The notes: generated by a model from the letters alone, not told the origin. A DNA stretch of 64,000 bases from Flavobacterium chungbukense (GCF_020805785.1 NZ_JAJGZV010000005.1:62001-126000), one strand, 5' to 3'. Positions 7,562-16,339 are shown, counted from the stretch's first letter. Numbers and translations are program-made.

Positions 7562-8020
7562 ATGCTAAAAGCAAGTAAAATTCTTTTGATTTTTATTTTA
7601 CTTAATTTTTGTTCTTGTGATAAATTAGATACAAGAGAACTTATTGTTAAAAATAGTTCTGATAAAATAATATATAGTATTCTATCCGAAAATGATAGTA
7701 TGAATGATTCAGGCTTTTATTATGAATATCAAGATGATTTTAATGAAAGTAAAAGAGGAGATTATGATGCTCCATTTGTTTTCGAGGAAATTATGAGCGG
7801 AAAAATGATTACTAATAGCGATAGACCGAGATATTGGAATAATTATTTTCAAAGATTAGAAGATAAAAAAGCAAGGCTATTTATAGTAGAAAAGGATAGT
7901 GTAGATAAATATGGATGGAAAACAATATTTGCCAACAATATTTACAGTAAAAAATATTTTATCACTCTTGAGAAATTGGATAGTCTTAACTGGCGAATTG
8001 AATATAAAGGAGATAATTGA
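7562..8020 (+). CDS. small lipoprotein of unknown function
   Basis: I do not recognise a family. The predicted 152-residue protein begins with a lipoprotein signal (MLKASKILLIFILLNFCSCD) whose FCSC lipobox would make the second cysteine of the pair the lipidated residue. The remainder is hydrophilic, rich in Asp, Lys, Tyr and Asn, with no cysteine or clear repeat. The ATG at 7562 places the signal peptide at the N-terminus; the TTG at 7490 overlaps metH and is rejected. It sits between the two halves of methionine synthase, followed by a structured repeat, so it looks like an insertion into the methionine block rather than a pathway member. Localisation to the periplasmic side of a membrane is inferred from the signal. 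Confidence 0.6.
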   Translation: MLKASKILLIFILLNFCSCDKLDTRELIVKNSSDKIIYSILSENDSMNDSGFYYEYQDDFNESKRGDYDAPFVFEEIMSGKMITNSDRPRYWNNYFQRLEDKKARLFIVEKDSVDKYGWKTIFANNIYSKKYFITLEKLDSLNWRIEYKGDN

Positions 8021-8059
8021 GAAAATCAAAGAGAATGAATTTCTTATGAAACCGAGTTT

Positions 8060-8146
8060 GCGTGAGGGATAGAAGTGAAAAGCCCACAGCCTGACGAAGG
8101 AAGAGCGAGGACTTGTAACGGATAGCCCGGCCGAAGGACACGCCCA
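8060..8146 (+). repeat. GAAGNGGAAAGC-type structured repeat, copy 2
   Basis: Left arm GGGATAGAAGTGAAAAGCCC, central GC-rich part with CTGACGAAGGAAGAGCGAGG, right arm CTTGTAACGGATAGCCCGG followed by CCGAAGGACACGCCC. Same layout as the copies at 6311, 21317 and 55395, but with a different centre. Confidence 0.72.
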
Positions 8147-8207
8147 AAATAATAAACATAAATACCTACAAGGTTTTAAAAACCTCGGAGGAAAGAAAAT
8201 AGAATAA

Positions 8208-8252
8208 AAAAAACTTAGAATCTAAGCATCTTAGAATCTTAGTAACTTAGAA
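8208..8252. repeat. CTTAG-type repeat forming the metH2 leader
   Basis: Five CTTAG/CTAAG units at 8-10 bp spacing end four bases before the ATG at 8257. Compare 5590, 5992 and 44184. Confidence 0.65.
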
Positions 8253-8256
8253 AGAA

Positions 8257-10932
8257 ATGACAGAAAAAAGAAGAGACCTTGTATTATCAGGATTAGAACC
8301 GTTGATTATTACGCCCGAAAGTGTTTTCGTGAATGTTGGTGAGCGTACGAATGTAACAGGTTCAAGAAAATTCTTGAGATTAATCAAGGAAGAGAAATAT
8401 GACGAGGCGCTTGATATTGCAAGACAGCAGGTAGAAGGAGGAGCACAGATCATCGATATTAATATGGATGAAGGAATGCTTGACGGTGTTACTGCAATGA
8501 CTAAATTTTTGAATTTAATCGCTGCAGAACCAGACATTTCAAGAGTGCCGATCATGATCGACAGTTCGAAATGGGAAATCATCGAAGCGGGTCTGAAAGT
8601 AGTACAAGGAAAAAGCGTTGTAAACTCGATTTCGTTAAAAGAAGGCGAAGAAGCATTTATTCATCATGCTCGATTAATCAAACGTTACGGTGCGGCGGCA
8701 ATTATCATGGCTTTTGACGAAGTTGGTCAGGCGGATAATTACGATCGTAGAGTAGAGATTTGTCAGCGTTCGTATGATATTTTGGTAAACAAAGTTGGGT
8801 TTCCTCCACAGGATATTATTTTCGATTTGAATATTTTCCCAGTTGCAACGGGAATGGAAGAGCATAGATTGAACGCTTTGGACTTCTTTAGAGGTACAAA
8901 ATGGGTTCGTGAAAACCTGCCTCACGCTCATATCAGCGGGGGAGTAAGTAACGTTTCGTTCTCTTTTAGAGGAAACGATACGGTTCGTGAAGCGATGCAC
9001 TCGGTGTTTTTATATCACGCGATCAAGAACGGAATGACGATGGGAATCGTTAATCCTGAAATGTTGACGATTTACGATGATATTCCGAAAGACTTATTAG
9101 AACACGTTGAAGACGTAATTTTAGATAGACGCGACGATGCGACAGAACGACTTTTGGATTTTGCAGAAAATGTAAAAGGCGAAGCAAAAAGCGATGAAAA
9201 AGTTGTTCAAGAATGGCGTTTTGGAACCGTTCAGGAGCGTATTACGCATTCATTAGTAAAAGGAATTGATGCTTTTATTGAAGAAGATGTTGAAGAAGCA
9301 CGTTTGGCTGCAACAAAACCAATCGAAGTTATCGAGATCAATTTGATGACGGGAATGAATGTCGTTGGAGATTTATTCGGAAGCGGAAAAATGTTCCTGC
9401 CTCAGGTGGTAAAATCGGCTCGTGTAATGAAAAAAGCGGTTGCATATTTACTGCCTTTTATCGAAGCGAGCAAACAAGCAGGAGACAAACAAGGAAACGG
9501 AAAAATCCTAATGGCAACCGTAAAAGGTGACGTTCACGATATAGGTAAAAACATCGTTTCGGTAGTTTTGGCTTGTAATAATTATGAGATTGTAGACTTA
9601 GGTGTAATGGTTCCTCCAGAGAAAATCATTGCAGCGGCAATCGAACATGAAGTTGATATTATTGGATTAAGCGGACTGATCACGCCTTCGCTTGACGAAA
9701 TGGTGTATTTGGCCAAAGAATTAGACAAACAAAATATTAAAATCCCGATTATGATTGGCGGGGCAACAACTTCTCGTGCGCATACTGCCGTGAAAATTGC
9801 ACCACAATATAGAGAAACTGTAATTCACGTAAACGATGCTTCGAGAGCCGTTACCGTTGCAGGAAATCTGTTAGATCATAACCGAAAAATATATGCGGCA
9901 GATATTCGTGCAGAATACGATTCGTTTAGAGAAACATTCTTAAATCGTTCAAGAGATAAAAACTTCCTGACGATTGAAGATGCGCGTAAAAACAAATTAC
10001 CATTAGATTGGTCGGAATACACACCGACCAAACCAAAAGTAATTGGAGCACAAACCATCGAAATAGAATTGGATGTTTTGGTTCCATATATCGACTGGAC
10101 GCCATTTTTTCAGACTTGGGAATTGTACGGTAAATATCCTGCGATTTTAACCGATGAGGTTGTGGGAGAACAAGCGACTTCTGTTTTTAACGATGCTCAG
10201 GCAATGTTAAAAGTGATTTTAGAAGAGAAAAAATTAAAAGCAAAAGGTATTTACGGAATTTTCCCTGCGAATCAGGTTGATGATGACGATATCGAATTGC
10301 GTGATGAAAACGGAAAAGTTTTGGAGAAATTCTTAACGCTTCGTCAGCAGTCACAAAAAACAAAAGGTGCTCCAAACATTGCTTTAGCCGATTTTATTCT
10401 GCCAAAAGAAAGCGGAATTGAAGATTATATGGGAGCTTTTTGTGTAACCACAGGTTTTGGTGTAGATGAATGGGCTGCGGAATACGAAAAAAATCTAGAC
10501 GATTATAATTCGATTATGGTGAAGGCTCTTGCAGATCGTTTCGCTGAGGCTTTCGCCGAATATCTTCACGAGAGAGTTCGTAAAGATTTCTGGGGTTATG
10601 ATGCAGAAGAATCTCTGACCAATGAAGAATTGATTAAAGAAAATTATAAAGGAATTCGTCCGGCGCCAGGTTATCCGGCTTGTCCTGATCACTTGGAAAA
10701 ACCAACTATTTGGAAACTTTTAAATGTAGCCGAAGAAATTGGAGTTACCTTGACAGAAAGCATGGCAATGTGGCCAGCTTCTTCAGTTTCAGGATATTAT
10801 TTTGGAAATCCAAAAAGCCGATATTTTGGACTCGGAAAAATAAAAGAAGATCAGGTAGTAGATTACGCCAAACGACGTAATGTTCCTACTGATTATGCCA
10901 TGAAATGGTTAAATCCTAATATAGCAGACTAG
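8257..10932 (+). CDS. metH: methionine synthase, pterin, cobalamin and reactivation domains (split MetH C-terminal part)
   Basis: The 891-residue protein carries the parts of MetH that bind methyltetrahydrofolate, cobalamin and SAM. A pterin-binding barrel opens the protein (NVGERTNVTGSRKF, then DINMDEGMLDG). The B12-binding motif DVHDIGKNIV has its cobalt-ligand histidine at about residue 427, followed by GLSGLITPSLDEM. The C-terminal reactivation domain is present, with RPAPGYPACPDHLEK and a closing ASSVSGYYFGNP segment. With the protein at 6529 it forms a complete enzyme converting homocysteine to methionine. The two halves must associate or act in sequence, which is inference. A lipoprotein gene and repeats of about 700 bp separate them. 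Confidence 0.95.
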   Translation: MTEKRRDLVLSGLEPLIITPESVFVNVGERTNVTGSRKFLRLIKEEKYDEALDIARQQVEGGAQIIDINMDEGMLDGVTAMTKFLNLIAAEPDISRVPIMIDSSKWEIIEAGLKVVQGKSVVNSISLKEGEEAFIHHARLIKRYGAAAIIMAFDEVGQADNYDRRVEICQRSYDILVNKVGFPPQDIIFDLNIFPVATGMEEHRLNALDFFRGTKWVRENLPHAHISGGVSNVSFSFRGNDTVREAMHSVFLYHAIKNGMTMGIVNPEMLTIYDDIPKDLLEHVEDVILDRRDDATERLLDFAENVKGEAKSDEKVVQEWRFGTVQERITHSLVKGIDAFIEEDVEEARLAATKPIEVIEINLMTGMNVVGDLFGSGKMFLPQVVKSARVMKKAVAYLLPFIEASKQAGDKQGNGKILMATVKGDVHDIGKNIVSVVLACNNYEIVDLGVMVPPEKIIAAAIEHEVDIIGLSGLITPSLDEMVYLAKELDKQNIKIPIMIGGATTSRAHTAVKIAPQYRETVIHVNDASRAVTVAGNLLDHNRKIYAADIRAEYDSFRETFLNRSRDKNFLTIEDARKNKLPLDWSEYTPTKPKVIGAQTIEIELDVLVPYIDWTPFFQTWELYGKYPAILTDEVVGEQATSVFNDAQAMLKVILEEKKLKAKGIYGIFPANQVDDDDIELRDENGKVLEKFLTLRQQSQKTKGAPNIALADFILPKESGIEDYMGAFCVTTGFGVDEWAAEYEKNLDDYNSIMVKALADRFAEAFAEYLHERVRKDFWGYDAEESLTNEELIKENYKGIRPAPGYPACPDHLEKPTIWKLLNVAEEIGVTLTESMAMWPASSVSGYYFGNPKSRYFGLGKIKEDQVVDYAKRRNVPTDYAMKWLNPNIAD

Positions 10933-11012
10933 AATAGTTGATGGTTGATGGTTTTTGGTTGATAGATTACTATAGAAGAACCAACAACTGTCAATCATCA
11001 ACAAACAACTAA
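10933..11012. repeat. GTTGATGG-type repeat, left side of four-helix gene
   Basis: TAGTTGATGGTTGATGG is followed by CAACAACTG and ATCATCAAC units and an A-rich end five bases before the next ATG. It is inverted relative to the tract at 11400-11442. Confidence 0.72.
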
Positions 11013-11017
11013 TAAAA

Positions 11018-11374
11018 ATGGAATACAGTAAATTGGAAGTTTGGATTGAAGCGCGGAAGTTGGTGAATTTATTGTATGACTCTTCTAAACTGTTTCCAAA
11101 GGAAGAATTATTTGGATTGACAAATCAGATGAGAAGAGTAGCAATCTCAATTCCTTCAAATATAGCGGAAGGTTGTGGGCGTCAAACATCAAAAGACACA
11201 ATACACTTTCTTCATATTTCACGAGGATCATTATATGAATTAGAAACACAATATTATTTAGCATTGGATCAAAAATATATTGATGAGAGTACATTTAATA
11301 TTGTATTGGCACAAATTCAAACTTGTAAAAAGTTATTAAACGGTTTTATTAACTACTATAAAAAATTAATGTAG
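11018..11374 (+). CDS. four-helix-bundle protein (23S rRNA intervening-sequence protein family)
   Basis: The 118-residue sequence fits the small four-helix-bundle family first known from open frames inside 23S rRNA intervening sequences. Signature parts are the N-terminal KLEVWIEARKLVNLLY, the central QMRRVAISIPSNIAEGCGR, and SRGSLYELETQYYLA. The biochemical role of the family is not established; binding to nucleic acid has been suggested. Here it is not inside rRNA. It lies between metH and metF and is flanked on both sides by inverted GTTGATGG-type repeats, so it looks like inserted cargo rather than a methionine gene. Confidence 0.85.
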   Translation: MEYSKLEVWIEARKLVNLLYDSSKLFPKEELFGLTNQMRRVAISIPSNIAEGCGRQTSKDTIHFLHISRGSLYELETQYYLALDQKYIDESTFNIVLAQIQTCKKLLNGFINYYKKLM

Positions 11375-11399
11375 TTGAAGTTGTAATTGTTGAGTTCAT

Positions 11400-11442
11400 A
11401 AGAACCATCAACCATCAACCAAAAACTATCAACTAAAAAATA
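11400..11442. repeat. CCATCAACC-type repeat, right side of four-helix gene and metF leader
   Basis: ACCATCAACCATCAACC then AAAAACTATCAACT, ending in an A-rich stretch directly before the metF ATG. Its reverse complement matches the tract at 10933. Confidence 0.72.
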
Positions 11443-12399
11443 ATGAAAGTAACAGAACATATAGAAAACGCCAAAGGAAAAACATTATTCTCATTTGAAA
11501 TTATTCCGCCGCAGAAGGGGAAAAGCATTCAGGAATTATACGATAATATTGATCCGTTAATGGAGTTTAAACCACCGTTTATTGATGTAACTACTTCTCG
11601 TGAAGAGTATATTTATATTGATCGCGGTAATGGACTTTTGGATAAAAAACTGACTCGTATGCGTCCAGGAACCCTTGGAATTTGCGCTTCTATTAAACAT
11701 AAATACAATGTAGATACCGTTCCGCATTTGCTTTGCGGTGGATTTACACAAGAAGAAACCGAATATATGTTGGTTGATTGCCAATATTTAGGAATCAACA
11801 ATGTAATGGCACTTCGTGGTGATGCAATGAAAGACGAACAATCTTTTGTTCCTAAAGCGGGTGGAAATCATTATGCAATTGATTTGGTTCGCCAAATTAA
11901 TGATCTAAATTGCGGAAAATATCTTCACGAGGTAATGGATGTTGACAATAAAGCTGACTTCTGTATTGGTGTTGCAGGTTATCCTGAAAAACATTTAGAA
12001 TCACCATCCTTACAATCGGATTTAAAAAGATTAAAAGAAAAAGTAGACGCAGGAGCAGATTACGTGGTAACACAAATGTTTTTTGACAACTCGAAATATT
12101 TTGCCTTTGTAGAAAAAGCAAGAGAAATAGGCATCACAATTCCAATTATCCCTGGAATCAAACCAATTGCGGTTCAAAGACATTTACAGGTTTTACCACA
12201 GATTTTTAGAATCGATTTACCTGAAGATTTAATTGATGCGGTTGATAAATGCAAAAACAACGCTGAAATCAAACAAGTCGGAATCGAATGGGCGATTCAA
12301 CAGTCATTAGAATTAAAAGCAGCGGGAGTTCCTTTTTTGCATTATTATTCAATGGGAAAATCGGAGAATATTCGTCAGATTGCAAGTCAGGTTTTTTAA
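11443..12399 (+). CDS. metF: methylenetetrahydrofolate reductase
   Basis: MetF reduces 5,10-methylenetetrahydrofolate to 5-methyltetrahydrofolate, the methyl donor for methionine synthase. The 318-residue length and single-barrel layout match bacterial MetF. Visible motifs include FEIIPPQKG near the N-terminus (carrying the expected catalytic glutamate), NVMALRGD, FCIGVAGYPEKH, then GADYVVTQMFFDN and IIPGIKPI. It is the last gene of the methionine block and supplies the substrate used by the proteins at 6529 and 8257. Whether it still depends on the SAM riboswitch through 5 kb of repeats is open; no separate TANNTTTG box was seen just upstream. Confidence 0.95.
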   Translation: MKVTEHIENAKGKTLFSFEIIPPQKGKSIQELYDNIDPLMEFKPPFIDVTTSREEYIYIDRGNGLLDKKLTRMRPGTLGICASIKHKYNVDTVPHLLCGGFTQEETEYMLVDCQYLGINNVMALRGDAMKDEQSFVPKAGGNHYAIDLVRQINDLNCGKYLHEVMDVDNKADFCIGVAGYPEKHLESPSLQSDLKRLKEKVDAGADYVVTQMFFDNSKYFAFVEKAREIGITIPIIPGIKPIAVQRHLQVLPQIFRIDLPEDLIDAVDKCKNNAEIKQVGIEWAIQQSLELKAAGVPFLHYYSMGKSENIRQIASQVF

Positions 12400-12434
12400 G
12401 GGTTTTATCTTATTTCAGGTAATTTCATATAGTT

Positions 12435-12588
12435 TTGTCATTCCGAGGAACGAGGAATCTCCGCAAGTAGCTCCATCCAGTGAATCGCCAATCTTTGTCG
12501 AGTTTCTTGCGGAGATTCCTCGTTCCTAGGAATGACAAAAATGACATTGAATCCGTTAGTGAGGTTGCTTCGTTCCTCGCAATGACAA
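12435..12588. repeat. GTCATTCCGAGGAACGAGG palindromic repeats
   Basis: Arms at 12436-12469 and 12508-12538 are inverted copies (CCGAGGAACGAGGAATCTCC against GGAGATTCCTCGTTCCTAGG). A related half unit with TTGCTTCGTTCCTCGCAATG follows near 12568. The same family recurs at 48691-48826 and 55658-55899. Two out-of-frame reading frames here are artefacts. Confidence 0.8.
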
Positions 12589-12639
12589 ACGAGGCTTGGA
12601 ATTTGGATTTTTTTAATTTGGAATTTAAACATAACCATC

Positions 12640-13293
12640 ATGAAACAAGAAGAACTACAAGCCATAGCCTCTCAATTAAAAAATCCGTCGGGAGAAAAAG
12701 GAATCGAAATGGGCAATATGATGAACGAAACGAACATCAATATGACCAAACATTCGATTCAGAATCTAAATATTTCAAACGAAAATAGAATTCTAGAACT
12801 AGGCCACGGAAATGCTGGTCATGTTGAATTTTTGTTTGAACAAGTTGAAAAATTAAAATACTACGGACTGGAAATGTCGGAATTGATGTTTCAGGAAGCA
12901 CGCCAAATTAATCGAAATTTCGTTTCTCAAAAACAAGCTTTCTTTTCACTTTATGATGGAAATACAATTCCGTTTGAAGATGAATTATTCGATAAAATTT
13001 TTACCGTAAATACCATTTATTTCTGGCAGAAACCTGAAGAATTACTTTTAGAAATCTACAGAGTTTTAAAACCAAATGGAAATTTCTGTCTAACATTTGC
13101 CGAAGAAGATTTCATGAAGAAACTTCCGTTTACGCAATTTGAGTTTGAGCTTTACAGCACAGAAAAAGCGCAGGAATTGATTAAGAAAACGCCTTTTAAA
13201 ATCGTTTATACAGAAACTCAAACAGAAAAAGTAAAAAGTAAAACTGGCGAATTGGTTGATAGAGCTTTTACAACGATTGTTCTGGAGAAGTAG
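12640..13293 (+). CDS. class I SAM-dependent methyltransferase, substrate unknown
   Basis: This 217-residue protein has the Rossmann-like methyltransferase fold of the Methyltransf_11/UbiE type. Motif I is ILELGHGNAGHVEFL around residues 50-64, followed by YYGLEMSELMFQEA for the acidic SAM-binding loop, then LFDKIFTVNTIYFWQKPEELLLEIYRVLKPNG, a typical post-motif stretch. No substrate-defining domain is visible and no pathway genes adjoin it, so a small molecule or quinone-type substrate is only a guess. It is transcribed alone or with metF through a repeat-filled gap. Cytoplasmic, with no signal peptide. Confidence 0.85.
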   Translation: MKQEELQAIASQLKNPSGEKGIEMGNMMNETNINMTKHSIQNLNISNENRILELGHGNAGHVEFLFEQVEKLKYYGLEMSELMFQEARQINRNFVSQKQAFFSLYDGNTIPFEDELFDKIFTVNTIYFWQKPEELLLEIYRVLKPNGNFCLTFAEEDFMKKLPFTQFEFELYSTEKAQELIKKTPFKIVYTETQTEKVKSKTGELVDRAFTTIVLEK

Positions 13294-13303
13294 TTGAAAT
13301 TTT

Positions 13304-13446
13304 TAAACACATAAAAACATAGATTTTTCTTAGTTTTAGTTTAGAAGAATTAAAAGAAAAATACATTTTTTACGCATAGCTATGTTTGTTTAAATAAGTG
13401 AAATGCCCTTATACACAAAGAGAACTATGTTTCTATGTGTTAAAAA
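13304..13446. repeat. AACACATAxAAACATAG inverted repeat
   Basis: AAACACATAAAAACATAGAT (13304-13323) is mirrored by ACTATGTTTCTATGTGTTA (13424-13442), with a further CATAGCTATG centre near 13375. The structure lies just before the symporter gene; its position could also let it act as a terminator of the methyltransferase transcript. Confidence 0.65.
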
Positions 13447-13481
13447 ATAAAGGTTGCTGAATTCTAAACCCTTGTATCATT

Positions 13482-14705
13482 ATGGAAGTTAAGAAAATCA
13501 ATTTTTTGCAGAATTACAGCAGTATACTTTTGCTTCTAGGCGGAATTATAATCGGAAGTATTTTTGGATTAGTTTTCGGAGAAAAAGTTTTAGTCATAAA
13601 ACCACTTGGTGATATTTTCCTGAATTTACTTTTTACAGCCATTATTCCACTTATCTTTTTTACAATTGGTTCTTCAATTGCTAATTTGGAAAGAACAGAA
13701 AAACTAGGAAAGTTGTTTGTCATAATGATATTAGTCTTTCTGGCGACGATTCTTATTTCGGCGATTGTTATGATTTTTGCTGTTTATCTTTTTCCGATTC
13801 ATCAAGATATAGCCATTACGAAAGTTCCGTTTGAAGAAGTCCAATCAGGATCTACTGGAGATCAAATTGCTAAACTGCTCACGGCAAATGATTTCTTCGA
13901 ATTGCTTTCGCGAAAAAGCATGCTGGCGTTGATTATTTTTTCTTTTTTAATTGGATTTGCCACATTGCAATCTGGAGAAAAAGGAAATGCTTTCAAGAGT
14001 TTTCTAGATTCTGGAAATGAAGTAATGAAACAGCTTTTGAACATCATAATGAAATTTGCGCCAATTGGTTTAGGCGCTTACTTTGCATATCAGGTTGGAA
14101 TTTTTGGACCGCAATTGTTTGGCGTTTATGCAAAACCTATGGCGGTTTACTATGCTGCTTGTATCTTTTATTTCTTTGTGTTTTTTAGTTTGTATGCACT
14201 TGTCGCTGGCGGAAAAAGAGCTTTTAAAGTTTTTTGGAGCAACAATATTACTCCATCGTTGACAGCTATTGGAACTTGCAGCAGCATTGCAACAATTCCG
14301 GCAAATTTAGATGCAGCACAAAAAATGGGAATTCCAGCACATGTACGTAATTTGGTTATTCCGCTTGGTGCGCCTTTGCACAAAGATGGTTCGAGTATGT
14401 CATCAATCTTAAAAATTACTTTTTTGTTTGCCATGTTTGGGAAAGATTTTACAGATCCAATGACCATTCTTTTAGCGTTGGGAATTACTGTAATAGTTTC
14501 GATTGTCGAAGGAGGAATTCCAAACGGAGGTTATATTGGAGAAATCTTAGCCATAACAGTTTACGGTTTTCCTATGGAACAAGCTTTGCCAGTCGCCATG
14601 ATTTTAGGAACTCTAGTTGATCCGATTGCTACTCTGCTAAATGCAAACGGAGATGTAATTTGTTCGATGATGGTTTCACGATTTTCGGATAAAACTAAAT
14701 GGTAG
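13482..14705 (+). CDS. dicarboxylate/amino acid:cation symporter (DAACS family)
   Basis: The 407-residue inner-membrane protein belongs to the glutamate/aspartate/C4-dicarboxylate symporter family, which couples substrate uptake to Na+ or H+. It has the family order of membrane segments, a GTCSSIATIPANLDAAQKMG segment in the place of the serine-rich hairpin loop, the LVIPLGAPLHKDGSSMSSIL region, and GGIPNGGYIGEILAI before the last helix. The substrate cannot be read from sequence; acidic amino acids or C4 dicarboxylates are usual. A PLP-dependent decarboxylase gene follows 141 bp downstream on the same strand, which would fit amino acid import followed by decarboxylation, but that pairing is inference. 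Confidence 0.9.
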   Translation: MEVKKINFLQNYSSILLLLGGIIIGSIFGLVFGEKVLVIKPLGDIFLNLLFTAIIPLIFFTIGSSIANLERTEKLGKLFVIMILVFLATILISAIVMIFAVYLFPIHQDIAITKVPFEEVQSGSTGDQIAKLLTANDFFELLSRKSMLALIIFSFLIGFATLQSGEKGNAFKSFLDSGNEVMKQLLNIIMKFAPIGLGAYFAYQVGIFGPQLFGVYAKPMAVYYAACIFYFFVFFSLYALVAGGKRAFKVFWSNNITPSLTAIGTCSSIATIPANLDAAQKMGIPAHVRNLVIPLGAPLHKDGSSMSSILKITFLFAMFGKDFTDPMTILLALGITVIVSIVEGGIPNGGYIGEILAITVYGFPMEQALPVAMILGTLVDPIATLLNANGDVICSMMVSRFSDKTKW

Positions 14706-14846
14706 TTTAATAAAAGAATTTTAAAATTTCAAATCTGCGTTATCTGCATATTCTTACTGAAACTTAGCGAGTAGTTCATTTAATAAAAATTTTATAAAAT
14801 CTGTTTTCATCTGAATCGATCAGCATGAAATCTAATATTCTATAGC

Positions 14847-16250
14847 ATGAATTCAATATTACAACACGATCTAAACAATTTCCAAAATATTTTAGATAAA
14901 ACACAACAGACAGGAATTGATTTTCTGAGTAACTTGGAAGATATTCCAACTTCAAATAAATATTCGATTGATCCTCAAAAAGAACTAAATGAACTTGGAT
15001 TAGGTTCATTAGGAGCTTTAGAAGAATTCAATCAAAGATTAGCGCCTTTAATGGTTTCTTCACCTGGGCCTAGATACTGGGGATTTGTCACTGGGGGTTC
15101 TACTCCGGCATCTATAGTTGGAGATTGGTTGGCTGCGGTTTACGATCAAAATCCACAAGCTTTTAGCAGTCAGGGAGGTGTATCGGCTTTAATTGAGGCA
15201 GAAACCATCAATCTTTTATTAGAACTTCTAGAGTTGCCAGATCATTTTTCAGGCGGATTTGTTACGGGGGCAACGATGTCCAATTTTACCAATCTGGGTG
15301 TTGCAAGACAGTGGTTTGGAGCGCAGTTTGGAAAAGATTTTGCCAAACACGGAATTTCAGAAAAAATGAATATTCTAACTGCAACACCACATTCTTCTTC
15401 TGTAAAATCCCTCTCAATGCTTGGAGTTGGAAGCCAGAATTATACTTTAGTAAAAACTGTTGAAGGAAATAGAGAAGCGATTGATATTACTGATTTAGAA
15501 AATAATATTGCCAGTTTAAATGGGAAACCTTTCATTTTAATTTCTAGTGCGGGAACTGTAAATACTGCCGATTTTGATGATTTTGAAGCTATTTCTGAAC
15601 TTAGAAAAAAATATAAATTTTGGTGGCATATTGACGCCGCATTTGGTGGATTTGCTGCTGTTTCAGAAAAATACAAACATCTTGTTGCGGGTTGGGAAGG
15701 AGCAGACAGTATCACAATTGATTGTCATAAATGGTTGAATGTACCTTACGAAAGCGCTTTCTATCTAATTAAAAAAGAGCACATTAATTTACAAATAGAA
15801 ACATTCCAAAATTCTAATGCACCTTATCTAGGAAATCCACTGGAAAATTTTAATTATTTGAATGTTCTTCCTGAAAATTCACGCCGACTTCGTGCGCTGC
15901 CAGCTTGGTTTTCGCTGAAAGCATATGGAAAAGAAGGTTACAGATCTATAATTGAAAATAGTACTTCGCTTGCGTTGCATTTTGCTAATGCTTTAATCGA
16001 ACAGGAATATTTTGAGTTGCTTGCTCCAATTCGTTTAAACAATGTTTGTTTTACTTTAAAAGGAAATGAAAATCAAGATAAAGTATCTCAATTTTTAACG
16101 AAGTTGAACGATAGTGGAAAAGTATTTATGACGCCAACCATCTATCAAAACCGAAAAGGAATCAGAGCTTCTTTTGTCAATTGGCGAACGACAGAAGAAG
16201 ATGTAAGAATTGTAATTCAGGAAATGATTGAAGTTTTTCAGGAAATATAA
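14847..16250 (+). CDS. group II PLP-dependent amino acid decarboxylase family protein
   Basis: The 467-residue enzyme belongs to the PLP fold-type I decarboxylases (glutamate, aromatic amino acid and related). The Schiff-base lysine is K295 in DCHKWLNVP. Upstream are GGFVTGATMSNFTNLGVAR (cofactor-phosphate region) and WWHIDAAFGGFA, with the aspartate that contacts the pyridine nitrogen. The substrate is not determined: the length is close to aromatic-amino-acid and 2,4-diaminobutyrate decarboxylases, and some relatives act as aldehyde-forming or aminotransferase-like enzymes. The symporter just upstream may bring in the substrate. A hairpin at 16266 follows the gene. Confidence 0.85.
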   Translation: MNSILQHDLNNFQNILDKTQQTGIDFLSNLEDIPTSNKYSIDPQKELNELGLGSLGALEEFNQRLAPLMVSSPGPRYWGFVTGGSTPASIVGDWLAAVYDQNPQAFSSQGGVSALIEAETINLLLELLELPDHFSGGFVTGATMSNFTNLGVARQWFGAQFGKDFAKHGISEKMNILTATPHSSSVKSLSMLGVGSQNYTLVKTVEGNREAIDITDLENNIASLNGKPFILISSAGTVNTADFDDFEAISELRKKYKFWWHIDAAFGGFAAVSEKYKHLVAGWEGADSITIDCHKWLNVPYESAFYLIKKEHINLQIETFQNSNAPYLGNPLENFNYLNVLPENSRRLRALPAWFSLKAYGKEGYRSIIENSTSLALHFANALIEQEYFELLAPIRLNNVCFTLKGNENQDKVSQFLTKLNDSGKVFMTPTIYQNRKGIRASFVNWRTTEEDVRIVIQEMIEVFQEI

Positions 16251-16265
16251 TGATCTAAAAACAGA

Positions 16266-16292
16266 AGAGCCTGTTTGAAGGAACAGGCTCTT
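16266..16292. terminator. hairpin between convergent genes
   Basis: AAGAGCCTGTTTG and GAACAGGCTCTT pair with a short loop between the decarboxylase and the receptor gene, which face each other. No long T run follows on the plus strand; an A/C-rich tract follows. Confidence 0.7.
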
Positions 16293-16339
16293 AACTAACA
16301 CAAAAAAAAACAAAAAACTAGGTATTTAAAGAACGAATT

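Noticed and set aside
11018..11374. Four-helix gene as mark of a 23S rRNA intervening sequence
   Set aside because: No rRNA flanks it; it is a free-standing copy of the protein family.
12438..12788. Frames on both strands through GAGGAACGAGG repeats
   Set aside because: They follow the inverted repeat, and one overlaps the methyltransferase gene out of frame.
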